The position numbers were made by a program, and so were the translations under genes. Source: Luidia sarsii (taxonomy: Eukaryota > Echinodermata > Asteroidea > Paxillosida > Luidiidae). From it: 64,000 nucleotides of DNA. Numbering within the stretch: the first letter of the stretch is position 1; each line of letters opens with the position of its first letter. Of the stretch, positions 51,601 to 62,300 are shown piece after piece. The notes below the pieces were generated by a model. It was not told the origin of the DNA. It saw nothing but the letters and a program-made list of their open reading frames with translations, and did no database searches. The stretch is taken from contig OX465113.1 of assembly GCA_949987565.1 (NCBI GenBank), forward strand, positions 2,565,372 to 2,629,371, written 5' to 3'.

Positions 51601-54600
51601 CCACTCAACTACAAAGACAATTTCCCAATATAATGGTCTCCAGCAATCAGAAATCGCTCAACTGATGCAAGGTTGGAGACAGAGAACTCAACTATCTGCT
51701 CCGTCTGCGACCGATTGGTGATGATGAAAGCTAATGATGAGATCTGAGAAGGTCGTGATATTGACCTCTAGAGGACCTCTCCTTCCGGTTCCAAGTTGTG
51801 TTTGATCACGTGCAGCTATACAGAGAGGAATCGACAGCCACAGGTACGTCAAGTCTTCCGCGACCTACCTCCTTCCAAGGTGCGGACTCCACCGGCCACA
51901 TACTGAAGTCCGCTATCGCCGCGGGAGTTTCTGCACTTCACCCCGATCTCGTACAAGGCATAGGTCTCGAGGCCCTCCAAGAGGCAGGATTGCCTGCTGG
52001 CGTCGAGGGTGGCTTGCGAATCTCTGGAAACGAGCGGGGAACCAATTAAAGAGCGTGGAATTACAATCTGGAGGTCCTTGATTCCCCCAGAAGCTGGACT
52101 TCATTTGGGTCCTGATGTGACGTGCTCGGACTAGCTTCCTGCTTCATATCAGAAACCCGGGTTCTGTCATCTCCCACAGCTTCCATGATTTCGTTCTGCC
52201 AGCTGCTTTCTCTCTGGATAACAGAGGCCGACCTCTAAACAAACCACCGTTAAGAGGAAGGGCAATGTCCAGCTAGTTCTTGGATGATCTAGATATACGT
52301 AGGGGAGCATATGAAATTGAGCTTGGAGCCTAGTTTTGGAGGGATCCATGAATGGGCATTAAGAGAGCAGTGCCGTGAGGGACGGTTACATTTTTTTTTT
52401 GCGGTATCGTGGTCTACATACTCGTCACTGTTGGTTATTCTCCACACCACGGTGTAGCTCTGCAGGTAGCCGTTTGGCTGGTCTGGGTCCATCCACTCCA
52501 CCCGGATGGAGGTTGTAGAGTCAGCCGTCGCTCTGACATTGCTGGGAGCAGTCGGTGCTGTACATAGGAAGAACAGAGACAACGAAAGATGTGACGAGAC
52601 GAACGGGATCTTACAGTCGGCATTTCAGGACGTTTAAGTTTGATAATCGATCCTCCTCCTCACCAACTTCCTTGTCCCGTCCCTCTCGCCCCCACTCCTC
52701 TACCCCTGCTTCTCTTCCTCGCCCCCTCATCTTCGTCCTTCTCATACTCATAAACCTCACCATCCTCATCGTCATCACCGATATCGGCAAAATTATATCA
52801 CCCTAAACGAATTTAATGGCTACGGCTTCCAGATAGATTCGAGTTCATGGAAACTCTAGCATCAGTAGCTGCAGCCATTTCCCCCGTGCTTTTCCTAGCC
52901 GCAGCCAATGAACCAGAGACAGCCCAGCAACGAGGGTGGATAGAGTTCTCGGAGCGTGTACAATCAGTGCAAAAGAGGAGGCCTTACCCGTGGTGAGATC
53001 AGCCACGTCGACCACAGACCACGGCCCCACACCGGCCCGGTTGAAAGCAGCAACTTTGATGCGATAACCCGAGAACCTCTCGAGGCCTGTTAGAAGAAAA
53101 AAAAGACCAGTCGGCATGATGTCAAGGGCTATGATTTCTCTCCGTGATTCCAAGGAAGAAAGAAACTGGAGTGTACTCAATCCTCGCCTGAAATGGAAGC
53201 TCAATCGAGGTATGTCTCAGATCAGCGCAACTTTCTTCGCTTACTTTAAATTTCCCTCAAAAGTTTGTTTCTCTATATATTTCATGAGGAGCGATGTTGT
53301 CTCAGTAAAATCCCTTGGCTGTATTGTTGACGCTGGCTGAAGGCTCACCTGGGGAGAGGTACCAGTTCACCTGTCCGGTAGTGTTCTGGCGCACGAGTTC
53401 TCCTTGTTTCACCTTGATATGATATCCCAGGAGGTGCCCGTTGATGGAATCCTGCGGTAGGCTCTGCAGAGGAGAAGAGGCAGAGACAAGATCTGGTTGA
53501 TATCCCGCTTGTCAGCATTTTGCAGTTTGAAAAATCGTGTGTTTTTATGTTTTTAGGCTTCTCATTGGAGACCATGGCAAACCACGACGCCGGCAAGCTC
53601 ATGGTAAACTACTCAGTCCTTGACCATAGTTGTGATGGTCGTAACCTCCCTCCTTCCAATGGGCGAAGACTTCAAACATCAAACAGTCAATCGATCATAA
53701 TTGCAAGAGATACCTGCTGGCAGGACAGACAAAGGGGACTATTTTGTGAGTACTTTGATAAAGTTCCCGATTCCAAAAGGTAGTAAGTCCCTTCCATAAA
53801 NNNNNNNNNNNNNNNNNNNNNNNNNNNNNNNNNNNNNNNNNNNNNNNNNNNNNNNNNNNNNNNNNNNNNNNNNNNNNNNNNNNNNNNNNNNNNNNNNNNN
53901 NNNNNNNNNNNNNNNNNNNNNNNNNNNNNNNNNNNNNNNNNNNNNNNNNNNNNNNNNNNNNNNNNNNNNNNNNNNNNNNNNNNNNNNNNNNNNNNNNNNN
54001 CCAGCCGAGACTCTGAACCGTACCACTCCTTGGGACGGGCCCACTCCACCGTCAGGCTAGTCTCGTGCTCCAGTCGGGACACCCTCACATTTTCCGGCGT
54101 GTTCACGACAACTGGACGGTGCAGGAACGTGTGCAGTATACGCAGGAGAGATGGACAGAGTAACGGGGAAAGGTGGGAATGATTTTGAACAGGATATTCG
54201 GTGAAAAAAAAACAATACAGACTTTCAGAAACGCCTTCAAAATTCGAGCACGAGGCTGAACTATACCGGTCGGTCTCGAGTCTTAGTCCCTGGCGCGATC
54301 AAAATCCGAAATGGGAGAGTGCTCACAGTGATCCATAAGCATCGTGCTTGTTTTGTGCAGTACAACAAAAAAATCTCTCCAAGGAGGGCAGTAGCTCGGC
54401 TTACCGTCGGTGTAAGGATGAAAGGTCGTCTCGGCAATGGCCTGACCGAGACTGTTGGTGGAGATGACCCGGACCCACTGCTCCGTGCCCGTGTTGTAGT
54501 TGATGCCAATAAAGCACGTCTGGTTCCCATAGTCGGGACACTCCGTCCAGTCGCTGAGCATACTGGAACAGATTAAAGAGAAGAAAACCCACGATTCTTA

Positions 54601-57201
54601 TTGCGATTCCTCGTTGAAATCAAACCAGGACGACCTACAAGACATGTCGGTCGATCGATGCACATTCCCACCCAATTTTATGCTATTTAGATCAGGCTGT
54701 AGTGCTGACACTTAGAGAAAAAAAATTCCAAGAAAAGTAAAGGAAATTTGACTTCAAAAGTAAAGGAATACAGACTTTTAAAGTAAAGGAAAACTGACTT
54801 CAAAAGTAAAGGAATACAGACTTCAAAAGTAAAGAAAAACCGACTTCAAAAGTAAAGGAAAACTGACTTCAAAAGTAAAGGAAAACTGACTTCAAAAGTA
54901 AAGGAAAACAGACTTCAAAAGTAAAGGAAAACTGACTTCAAAAGTAAAGGAAAACAGACTTCAAAAGTAAAGGAAAACAGACTTCAAAAGTAAAAGAAAA
55001 ACTTACTTCAAAAGTAAAGAAAAACTTACTTCATAAATAAATAAAGTATTTTGAAGACTGTATGTGTGGAAGCGCTGGGCGTTATTTTTTTTTTTAGGAT
55101 GACCAAAGATCTATTATATTAGCCTACTCTGAGTAACTTTTTAGACTTTTTAGGCATGGCTTACAATTCAAACTTGTGCGTGGTGCGAAGGTTAGTGGGA
55201 ACGGTCTCCTCCCAGTGACACCGGTACACCTCGGGCGAAGGAATAACGCATTCCAACTTGACCGGCTGTGGCTCAACTGTCGGCAAAGGGGGAACGAACG
55301 AAACAAACAAAATAATGTGGAATCGCTCAGGGCAGGATTTCAAGAGGAGTGTTGAAAGGTTTCTCTCCAGTAGATCCTCGTGGCATCGGCGTCTATACCG
55401 TGGTAGTCGAGATTCAGAACAATAATTTTAGGAGGGTTTGCGGTGACACCATGTATAAGATCTCTCAAAGAAGAGGTGTGGTTCTGAAAAGTTCGACTTG
55501 TGGCCACTTGTCGGCGACTATGTAAGCCATATCCGCAGAAAATGAGTCGGAGCAAGTTTGGAAAAAAACAAAAATTTAATGTTTGCAAAACTGAGATACT
55601 AAACTTGTCTCAAATGAATTGAGTAAGGTTTACCCTGAAAATGTGGACAATTTCACAAGCACCTTTGTTGGGATTCAGATTCGCCATCCATTCTGTGAAT
55701 TCGGGACAGCTAATGCCTATGCATACCTCTGTGCTGTGTCCGGTCTGATGAGACAACATTTCATACAACCGACATGCAAGACTTCGGTCTCAATTGAAGG
55801 AGGAACGGGGGAAAGAAAAAGACTCACTGCCAACTCTGACGACAGCGGTCCGCTTGTCGAAGAAGCCGTCCCCGGGGAAGAGACAGTGGTAGTTGGCCGT
55901 GTCGCTGAAGCCCACGCCGGCCCGGACCAACCGAGACACGGCGTCGTTGATGGCGCCGTACCAGTCAGGGGGCAGCGGCGACGAGTTGCGGTTCCAGATG
56001 ACGTCGCCGGCCGTCAGGCCGCCGTTGGCGGCGGGATCCAGGGTGCAGGTCAGGCTGAGGTTGGCACCGACCGGCAGGATAGCCTCCGAGGGCTCGACGG
56101 AACCTGGAGTTTAGGAATCAGGAGGTGGAGAGGAGGGTCGCGTAAAGGCATGCTGATTCCTGGAGTGCTGAGGTGTTTTGGTTGGAAAGACCGAAAACAT
56201 TCCAACCACATCCAGCTGTGATGCCTAACGTGTTGGTGAACCTAAACACGCTCAGAAAATTTGACACCCCCGTTGAACATTAGCTCGGAGTTCTCGATCT
56301 CGGAGTTACCGATCATTCTGTAGAGTCACTTTCCATCGTTTCCTTTTGATTCCTCCTTTTGTTATATACCCTTATACCCATACTGCTCGCCCTTCCCTTC
56401 GATCCAACCCTGGTCTGTCTGCTAGCTTTCCACCATTGACCCCTTCCCTACTGCTTGCCCTTCCCTTTGATCTCACCCTGGTCTGTCTACCAGCTTTCCT
56501 CCCTTCCCTACTCCCTGCCCTTCCCTTTGATCTCACACTGGTTCGTCTACCAGTTTCCCTCCTTTGATCCCTTCCCTACTGCTTGCCCTATTCCTTTGAT
56601 CTCACCCTGGTCTGTCTACCAGCTTTCCTCCTTTGATCCCTTCCCTACTGCTTGCCCTTCCCTTCGATCCAACCCTGGTCTGTCTACCAGCTTAACTCCT
56701 TTGATCCCTTCTCTACTGCTTGCCCTTCCCTTTGATCTCACTCTGGCCTGTCTACCAGTTTCCCTCCTTTGATCCCTTCCCTACTCCCTTCCCTTCACTT
56801 TGATCTCACCCTGGTTCGTCTATACCAGCTTCCCTCCCTTTGACCCCTTCCCTACAGCTTACCTTTCCCTTTGATCTCACCCTGGTCTGTCTACCAGTTT
56901 CCCTCCTTTGATCCCTTCCCTACTGCTTGCCCTTCCCTTTGATCTCACCTTGGTCTGCCTACCAGCTTTGTCCATCTTAAAGATGTCATTCATATCTGTT
57001 ATACCTTTTCCTCGATGTTCTCTGGTTTTTGTCCCTGCCATACTCCCCTTGCAAAAGGTCCTGCTAAGATCGGCATTCTAGCCCTCTAATTTGTTCAGGT
57101 TGTTGTAAAATCCCATACTGCGCAGGTTTCTTACCCACAAGGCCATGCGCGGCAGTGGTAGAAGTCAGCAGCACAAGAAGATGCAGTGTACAGATGCCCA
57201 T
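45011..57201 (-). CDS. Class I cytokine receptor, gp130 (IL6ST)-like architecture, giant cytoplasmic tail; interrupted by an assembly gap
   Basis: Single-pass receptor expected to bind a helical cytokine and signal through JAK/STAT. Exons, read on the - strand (high to low): 57201-57135 signal peptide; 56103-55828 Ig; 55276-55165 and 54562-54405 first half of the cytokine-receptor homology module; 54111-54001 start of its second half, cut by the N gap; 53463-53349 and 53086-52988 FN3; 52557-52422 and 52023-51869 FN3; 51276-51097 and 50685-50527 FN3; 49380-49226 transmembrane and Box 1; 48610-45011 tail and stop. All visible phases join, and domain borders are phase 1 as is usual for FN3 genes. 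The order Ig + CRH + three FN3 matches gp130 and G-CSFR. About 1770 residues are visible; at least one or two exons are missing in the gap. Start chosen at the ATG opening a good signal peptide. Confidence 0.88.
49226..49380 (-). CDS. Receptor exon: transmembrane helix and Box 1
   Basis: Encodes AGGVILQAVLISVSLLIFSL followed by TVIGCVWRKFSS, one clear hydrophobic helix with a basic stop-transfer end, then IRPIPGPKFAEGVVDLSKTG. RPIPGPK is a textbook Box 1 (compare PPVPGPK in prolactin receptor), the JAK-binding proline motif of class I receptors, at the usual distance from the membrane. Donor GTATGC in phase 0 meets the tail exon at 48610. Confidence 0.9.
49475..49915. mobile_element. Foldback element family A, long form with a tandem arm array
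   Basis: Four successive left arms (GTTAGAGGGCCTGACGT(T/C)TCGATCC) at about 49535, 49583, 49627 and 49670, then the internal loop inverted relative to 23815, then one right arm. In a receptor intron. Confidence 0.85.
50527..51276 (-). CDS. Receptor exons: third membrane-proximal FN3 domain
   Basis: Exons 51276-51097 and 50685-50527. They encode PADLTVKPVPNQHDRLALTW then NANGRLAGYLISFCKSS, and LSSMEASTNYTVWLTAFTSQ then GTGPDSRPAHGKTVDS. The first acceptor has two in-frame choices (51276 after GCAG, or 51270 after CCAG) and lacks a pyrimidine tract because a TG repeat stands there. The two cysteines (FCKSS, KPCS) could form an extra disulfide. Confidence 0.8.
51279..51302. repeat. (CA)n repeat beside a receptor splice acceptor
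   Basis: On the coding (-) strand it reads (TG)n then AGCAG, so it replaces the pyrimidine tract of the exon at 51276-51097. Confidence 0.9.
51411..51521 (-). repeat. Two tandem copies of a 54-bp unit
   Basis: AGTTATGGTGGTGGTCTGGG through GGGCCAAGTGAAAGGT appears at 51411 and again at 51465, two or three mismatches. In a receptor intron. Confidence 0.9.
51869..52557 (-). CDS. Receptor exons: second membrane-proximal FN3 domain
   Basis: Exons 52557-52422 and 52023-51869 joined in phase 2. The first encodes APTAPSNVRATADSTTSIRV then EWMDPDQPNGYLQSYTVVWR; the second encodes LEGLETYALYEIGVKCRN then SRGDSGLQYVAGGVRTLEGG. Conserved W, NGY and Y-x-I-x-V positions are all present. The exon after TTTCCAG completes the GAA codon left by the GA at the first exon's end. 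Confidence 0.82.
52988..53463 (-). CDS. Receptor exons: first membrane-proximal FN3 domain (opening strands missing)
   Basis: Exons 53463-53349 and 53086-52988. They encode SLPQDSINGHLLGYHIKVKQ, then WYLSPGLERFSGYRIKVAAF and NRAGVGPWSVVDVADLTT, the N-G-x-L-x-G-Y and Y-x-I-x-V-x-A-x-N-x-x-G patterns of FN3. The first exon begins in phase 0 in the middle of the fold, so an upstream exon with the first strands should exist in or near the gap. GPWSVVD is the usual FN3 G-strand region and not a WSXWS box. Confidence 0.8.
53801..54000. other. Assembly gap, 200 N
   Basis: Exactly 200 N, probably a placeholder of unknown true length. It removes the end of one receptor exon and, judged from domain phases, at least the second half of the CRH and the first strands of the next FN3. 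Confidence 1.
54001..54111 (-). CDS. Receptor exon: start of the second CRH FN3 domain, cut by the gap
   Basis: After CGTCCAG the exon reads VVNTPENVRVSRLEHETSLT followed by VEWARPKEWYGSESRL, a normal FN3 opening (P-x-x-V/L ... L-x-V-x-W) in the place of gp130 domain 3. It runs into the N block at 54000. The WSXWS box that normally ends this domain must lie in the gap if present; it is not visible anywhere else in the window. Confidence 0.75.
54405..55276 (-). CDS. Receptor exons: first FN3 of the cytokine-receptor homology module
   Basis: Two exons (55276-55165, 54562-54405) encode one domain of about 90 residues. It has the four diagnostic cysteines: LECVIPSPEVYRCHW (C-x9-C-x-W) and ECPDYGNQTC (C-x7-C), then QWVRVISTNSLGQAIAETTF and HPYTD. 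The pattern follows domain 2 of human gp130 closely (CEW motif, paired cysteines, NALG turn). This is the strongest single argument for the class I family. The intron between the exons contains a 23-bp tandem repeat. Confidence 0.9.
54733..55040. repeat. 23-bp tandem repeat, about 13 units
   Basis: GACTTCAAAAGTAAAGGAAA plus A(C/T)T/ACA, spacing 23. In the receptor intron between the two exons of the first CRH domain. Confidence 0.9.
55828..56103 (-). CDS. Receptor exon: N-terminal Ig-like domain
   Basis: A phase 1-1 exon of 92 codons with Ig-fold hallmarks: LSLTCTLDP (first Cys), VIWNRN (core Trp), then GFSDTANYHCLFPG, the D-x-A-x-Y-x-C signature, and a closing RTAVVRVG strand. In gp130, G-CSFR and LIFR an Ig domain likewise adjoins the homology module and takes part in ligand contact. 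GC content is clearly higher than in surrounding introns. Confidence 0.85.
56370..56965. repeat. Pyrimidine-rich tandem repeat, about 9 units of 61-68 bp
   Basis: Units of TTGCCCTTCCCTTTGATCTC, CCTGGTCTGTCTACCAGC and TTTCCTCCTTTGATCCCTTC. In the first visible receptor intron. On the coding strand it is purine-rich. Confidence 0.9.
57135..57201 (-). CDS. Receptor exon: signal peptide
   Basis: MGICTLHLLVLLTSTTAAHG followed by LV: short polar start, a Leu/Val-rich core and small residues before the likely cleavage after the Ala-Ala-His-Gly stretch. Donor GTAAGA follows in phase 1, fitting the next exon. The frame stays open upstream, so an earlier ATG is possible, but only this one gives a classical signal peptide. 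Confidence 0.7.
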
Positions 57202-57554
57202 GACAGGTGGCGTATGGGATGTACAATCTTGAGCAGTCAGGTACGTCACATGTACTGCAACCCAATATCTACGCAGTAAAAGTATATTAGGCAATAGACA
57301 TTTAAAAAAAAACACAAACAGTGTCCACAAGAATGCGATTTATTGTTTATTACTGGTCAAGTCGTGATGTTGTCACTTCCAATGAATTGAAAATGATTTT
57401 CACCTTCTTTCTTAAAAAAATAAACATAAATCTAGTGAAGAGACAACAACGAGCGGGTAATGGGAGGGAGTGGGAGGGTAGAGAGAAAGGAAGTTAGGGA
57501 GGGGACAGCTAGGGAGCCAGGCAGGCAGGCAGGCAGGCAGGCAGGGAGGGATAC

Positions 57555-57770
57555 ATTTAGTGGGCCTGATGATTCCATCCTAGCAGGATCCTTTCTCTGC
57601 CTTTGAGAAAGGTCCTGCTAGTATCGAATCGTCAGGACCACTAAATTTTGAGATTTGCAATTTGGTAATTTTAGTCAGTAAGCAGTTTCCAACATTTTAT
57701 ATATCACTCTGCCTTTGAGAAAGGTCCTGCTAGGATCGGAACGTTTTGAGATTTTATATATCACTTTAAT
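57555..57770. mobile_element. Foldback element family A with repeated right arm
   Basis: GGGCCTGATGATTCCATCC left arm, right arm to CAGTAAGCAGTTTCCAAC, then a second GAGAAAGGTCCTGCTAGGAT. Upstream of the receptor. Confidence 0.75.
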
Positions 57771-59763
57771 TAAAATAAACGCAAATATTTGATCGCCCGA
57801 AATGATCACACCATAAAGAACAGCCGGTAGATTACACTATCTGCAGATGTGAATCATGTGACGCACTCCAGTGATAAACAAACTGTTCTTGGGACTTTGT
57901 ATTCCCACAACAAAATATTTGTAATGGACGCATTTTATGTAACAAAACAGTCTCTGTTCTCCCCTAAAATAAACTAAAATACACCTATGATCTTCAAAGA
58001 ATAAAAATGGAGTCAGATACTTACCAACGACAAGGAATAAAGTCAGTGTTAATTCGCACCGACTGCCTGAAGCACAGAGGTGATCAGTTGAAGATTCAGC
58101 TGAAGTTGGCCCTGTGTATTGAGTAATCACCAAACGGATGATAAAAAATTTTGTCCTTAAAACAGTTTTAAAGCGAATCAATTGTGTAGGCAACTCGGAA
58201 GTCAGCCTAGCGGGAGGTTCCATATCACTCTCCGCTCAGACTATGTTCACACACTATAGATCCTTACTATAGATGCTCAGTTTTACAAAGGGCGCATGTT
58301 TCCAGTTAACGCTTGCGTGCATGCACCACGCACCTCCCCATCCAGTTTTCCTTTCGATTTGCCGGAACGACTTTCATTGGCGAAGCAGGAAATGAAGGGG
58401 CGAGGGATTAGTCCTAAAAAGGTTGAATGATTAAAGTCGCCGTGTATCGAAAAGAAAAGTACGCGACGGAAACACCTTGCTAAGGTTTCATTCTCTGCAG
58501 TGCACGCTGTGATAACGCTGGGCAAAACTTGCATCTGGTTTGATCAGAAAATGTTGGAAGGTCGTGATTGATTTGGATCAACACAATCGAAAAGTTGTGC
58601 TCTTTATTGAACACGGTGTTGCCTTTGATAATTTAACCAACATCAGTCAAAGCACTGGTTGATTACTCAACTTACTATACCTATAGCTCACGTCCTGAGT
58701 AACTCACAAGGAAGCGATGCAACGCATTGTCTATGACGAGATTTATGAAACCCCTTTTCATTCTTCCCTTTACCACGACAAGAGTTTCTGCATGAATTTT
58801 CGTCTGTTTTGAAGTAATCAGGAAGTCCCTTTTCCGGGTCAAAATGATGCATTTACCCGTCATAATTTTTAGTTGATATTTAAACATCGATAAAGGGGGA
58901 TTTCACGCATATTTTGTTGGAGTTTTACCTGAAGTAATGCCGGAAATAAGGAAACTGCGGCCCCTTGCCATTGTTTTAATCACCAAATGAAATAAAAGCA
59001 AAAACATTCATTACAAAGGCAAGTAACATTCCTGGAAACAAAATATGATATGGAGAACCCTTTTTCAGCTAGTGTAACGGAGCTGCAAGTTCCAAAACGG
59101 GTACATTCCCGCACAAAACTGATCAGACTAACCTTTATAGACCTACCAAGAGCGTCAATTCTGACTCGGATACAGACCATGGAAGTATTTCAAAGCAATT
59201 CAACAAATCTCACCTGGGACTTTGCATATATTCAAAGGATATTTCCTGTAGCTGAAACCATACAGATTGACAACACTGTCTCTATACTATAATAGAGTGA
59301 TTCCGTTTTTGTTTGGGGTAAAATTTGCACTGATGTATATATACTGAGACATTTTTAAATGAGCAGAAAAACGGCCGCTAAAAACCTCCTGAGATAATTA
59401 ATGGCACCTGCGAAAAGCGACAGACAGTTTTTATAATAGATTCGCAATGGTATAATCCATAGTTAGGAGCCGTAAGTGCAATCACACAAGTTGTAAAAAA
59501 AAAAAAAAATTCGATATCAAAATAAACCATATACTGTACTTTCTGAGAAGCCTTGAACCTAAGAGAGGAGCAGAGGACCGAGGGTTCACTGACGGGTCAA
59601 TGACAGAGAATGGGTCTTTCTCCCCCACCCCCATGCCCCCACCCCACCCCCCAAAAAAGGGGGAGAAGGGGGGTCGCAAAGGAAACGGTTTCTTTTCCTC
59701 TTCCCGAATCTCCTCCAAAAAATAAACAGCGGTGATCGACTGTTTGAGAGACCACCAACAGTT

Positions 59764-60200
59764 AGGGCTGGATGGCTCAGATCTGACGACAGAGCGCTGG
59801 TCCGGTTAAAGGCCCTATACAACATTGGTAAAGGTCAAAAGATTGCCACAGTTTGTGTGTTAAACCATTAAACATCCCCAAAAAAGCAATCCTGCGAAGG
59901 TTTTAGCTCAAATGGTGATCTGAGAGAGTAGAAAAAGGTAAAAAAAAAAATCAAAAAAAAAAATCACAGTTTTTGCACCATTCTGTAGTATAAGAAATAG
60001 TTTACTACTATTTGTCGATGTTTGAGTGAAGATTTATAGGGAAGTAGAGCATCCCAGACCGTAAGATTTCAACATGAGGATTCTATCATGACCATCTACA
60101 AACTGTAAATTAGAAGGAAATATGTGGACATCAATGTTTTCCGATCTTCCCAATGTTGTATTGGGCCTTTAACTAGAGCTGAGGGTTCAAACCCCTTTCT
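59764..60200 (+). mobile_element. tRNA-derived SINE, copy 8, split by a TTAA MITE
   Basis: Left half GGGCTGGATGGCTCAG...GCGCTGG (59764-59809), right half AGAGCTGAGGGTTCAAACCCC-like (60169-60200). See the MITE at 59806-60172. Confidence 0.75.
59806..60172. mobile_element. piggyBac-type MITE (TTAA), copy 2, inserted in a tRNA-SINE
   Basis: TTAA at 59806-59809 and 60169-60172 with AGGCCCTATACAACATTGG-type ends. Left flank GGCTGGATGGCTCAG...GGTCCGG and right flank CTAGAGCTGAGGGTTCAAAC are the two halves of one tRNA-derived SINE, split at the TTAA of its anticodon-loop region. Confidence 0.85.
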
Positions 60201-61324
60201 TTCCCTCCTCTATTTTCATTTTATTCTTATTTTTTTTGAAAATCAAGTTTTAAAAGATGAACTCAAAGTTGAAGTAGCCAGGCCAATTTCAATTCCTAAC
60301 CTACTCAAAATCCCTTCGCTATTCCCATCCATTGGTCAAAGCGACCCTTTACAGTGTTGATCTCAGTTCTAAGACGGCACTATAGCACTACTAAACAAAT
60401 TTATGCAGCGCTTAAAAGGTATATAGCAAAAGATCCCTCTGCGTCAGTAGAATCATTTCACTTTCGGCCATGAGAAAAAACCCAAAGCGTTGTGAGACTG
60501 ACGTCCCAGCCTCACTTTCAGCCGCTGTTTTTTTATTATTCATTCAAACACGGAATTACAGAGAAGTAAAGTTTCGCACTTTGACCAGACCTTCTCTCTG
60601 GGGGACTTTTTTGTGGACGAAAGAAAATGCGGACGAGAGCGAAGGTAGGAGTCTCGCGATTCCTTCTTTAAATCTGTAACTATACGTCTTGACGCCTTCA
60701 GTGAAGTCTTCGCGGGCCCACGTTATCATTCCTACAATTACTGGTCAGAGAAGTACCCTGGAAAATCTACCAAATTGCTGTCATTACTTCTTTACAGCCC
60801 GTATACGGTGGCTTTCTTGAACCCTGCCTCTGCTCCTGCAAGGATCGTCACATGATGCTGCGATAAACACGGCCCCCAGTAGTGCAGAGGTTAGTACTCA
60901 ATAATAAAAATTAAGATGTTACGACCCTTCGTACAATCTACCTACAGCACGAGCCGTAGCATTGGACGACCATTTTTCATATGACCACACGCAGTGATAA
61001 CTATTTAATTGCAAACATAAAAGTATATAATAGGCCTACAGGCTTTGAGCGCAATAGGCAATAACAAAGAACGAGTACTTGTATACATTTTCTTTGTCTT
61101 TCACCTGGAGCTGTTCATTAGTGTTTTTTTTTTTTTATTTATGGAAAGACATGCCACTCACTATGATATATACCCATACGAGGGACGGACGGTGCGATGT
61201 TTTCTTGCAAGCCGTCATCTGATTGGTCGAACTTGACCCAATTGAAATGAGGGGATCAATCACCGACCAGTTTATCTGGCGTAGCCTGTACTGCTAACGA
61301 TGCGCTGCAAAATTCTGTCAACTT

Positions 61325-61700
61325 TAATTCGTGCCAACGTTGATCAATACGTCACCTGGTGACACTATTCTTCACTGTTGTAAGGCATAATGTTGGATTG
61401 TGTTGGGCAGAATCTATCACAAACTCCTATTGGGGAAATGATTCGTTTCGCATAATACATTTCATAGATGAACACATATGCATACCCCTGTACTGTAGCC
61501 TAATGCTAACGATGCCAACATTGATTCGTGCCAAGATTGATCAATACGTCACCTGGTAACAACATCGATCAATAGTATAAGCCATAATGTTGGATCATTG
61601 TGTTGGGCAGAATCTATCACAAACTCCCATTGCATAAGGAAATGATTCGTTTCACATAATACATTCCATTGATTAACAAATCTGTATACTCCTGTAGGCC
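61325..61700. repeat. Tandem duplication of about 185 bp
   Basis: GTGCCAACGTTGATCAATAC (61332) and GTGCCAAGATTGATCAATAC (61519) open two copies that share CATAATGTTGGAT, GTTGGGCAGAATCTATCACA, GGAAATGATTCGTTTC and ACTCCTGTA-like ends. Confidence 0.8.
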
Positions 61701-61914
61701 CTATATATTTCTTTGATAGAGACGTTTCTACCTTGGACCTATTCATTTGGCGTGGTTTCAGATCGTGATCCATGGCCGCTGGTTCGTCCCGTCTACCATA
61801 TGGCATGGGCAGTGATAAGGGAACGGGAACCAGTGAATTATCACTGGTAGGTGCAGATCCGTGTGAAACTAATCGGACAACTTATGTCGTGTATAGGCCT
61901 ATAAGGCTAAATAG

Positions 61915-62300
61915 GTACACAAAACTGTTGCAAACTGCTCACTGACTAAAATGTCCTGCAATACATAGGGCCTAAATCTCAAAATTCCTAGAGGCTCTGA
62001 CGCTTCGATCCAAGCAGGACCTTTCTCAAAGGCAAAGCCTCAGCAACCACCGGCACATAAGGAGTTCCACCACCGAGTCCAAGACATTCTCCTGATGACG
62101 GTCAGAGCACACTGGTCGAAACGTCGAGTTACCACTCGGGTTCTTGTCAGAACCACACCTCTTCTTTAAGAGACATTATACATGGTGTCACCGCAACTGT
62201 GGCCTTCCTATATCAAAGGCAAAACCTCTGCCTTTGAGAATGGTCCTGCTATAGGAGCGCAACGTCATCAGACCCTCTAACTTTTGAGATTAAATCATAC
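61915..62300. mobile_element. Foldback family A copy with a family B element inside
   Basis: Left arm TTGCAAACTGCTCACTGACT to CTTTCTCAAAGG (61928-62035), right arm CCTTTGAGAATGGTCCTGCT to GACCCTCTAACTTTTGAGA. Between them, 62085-62205 is a family B copy (AACCACACCTCTTCTTTAAG), apparently nested. Confidence 0.7.

Noticed and set aside
52988..53086. GPWSVVD as a WSXWS box
   Set aside because: Only one W-S, and the domain lies after the CRH; it is the common FN3 G-strand motif.
57064..57330. Upstream ATG giving MWTLFVFFFKC... as the receptor start
   Set aside because: In frame, but it gives a poor, long leader with a basic break and runs through acceptor-like sites; the ATG at 57201 gives a standard signal peptide.
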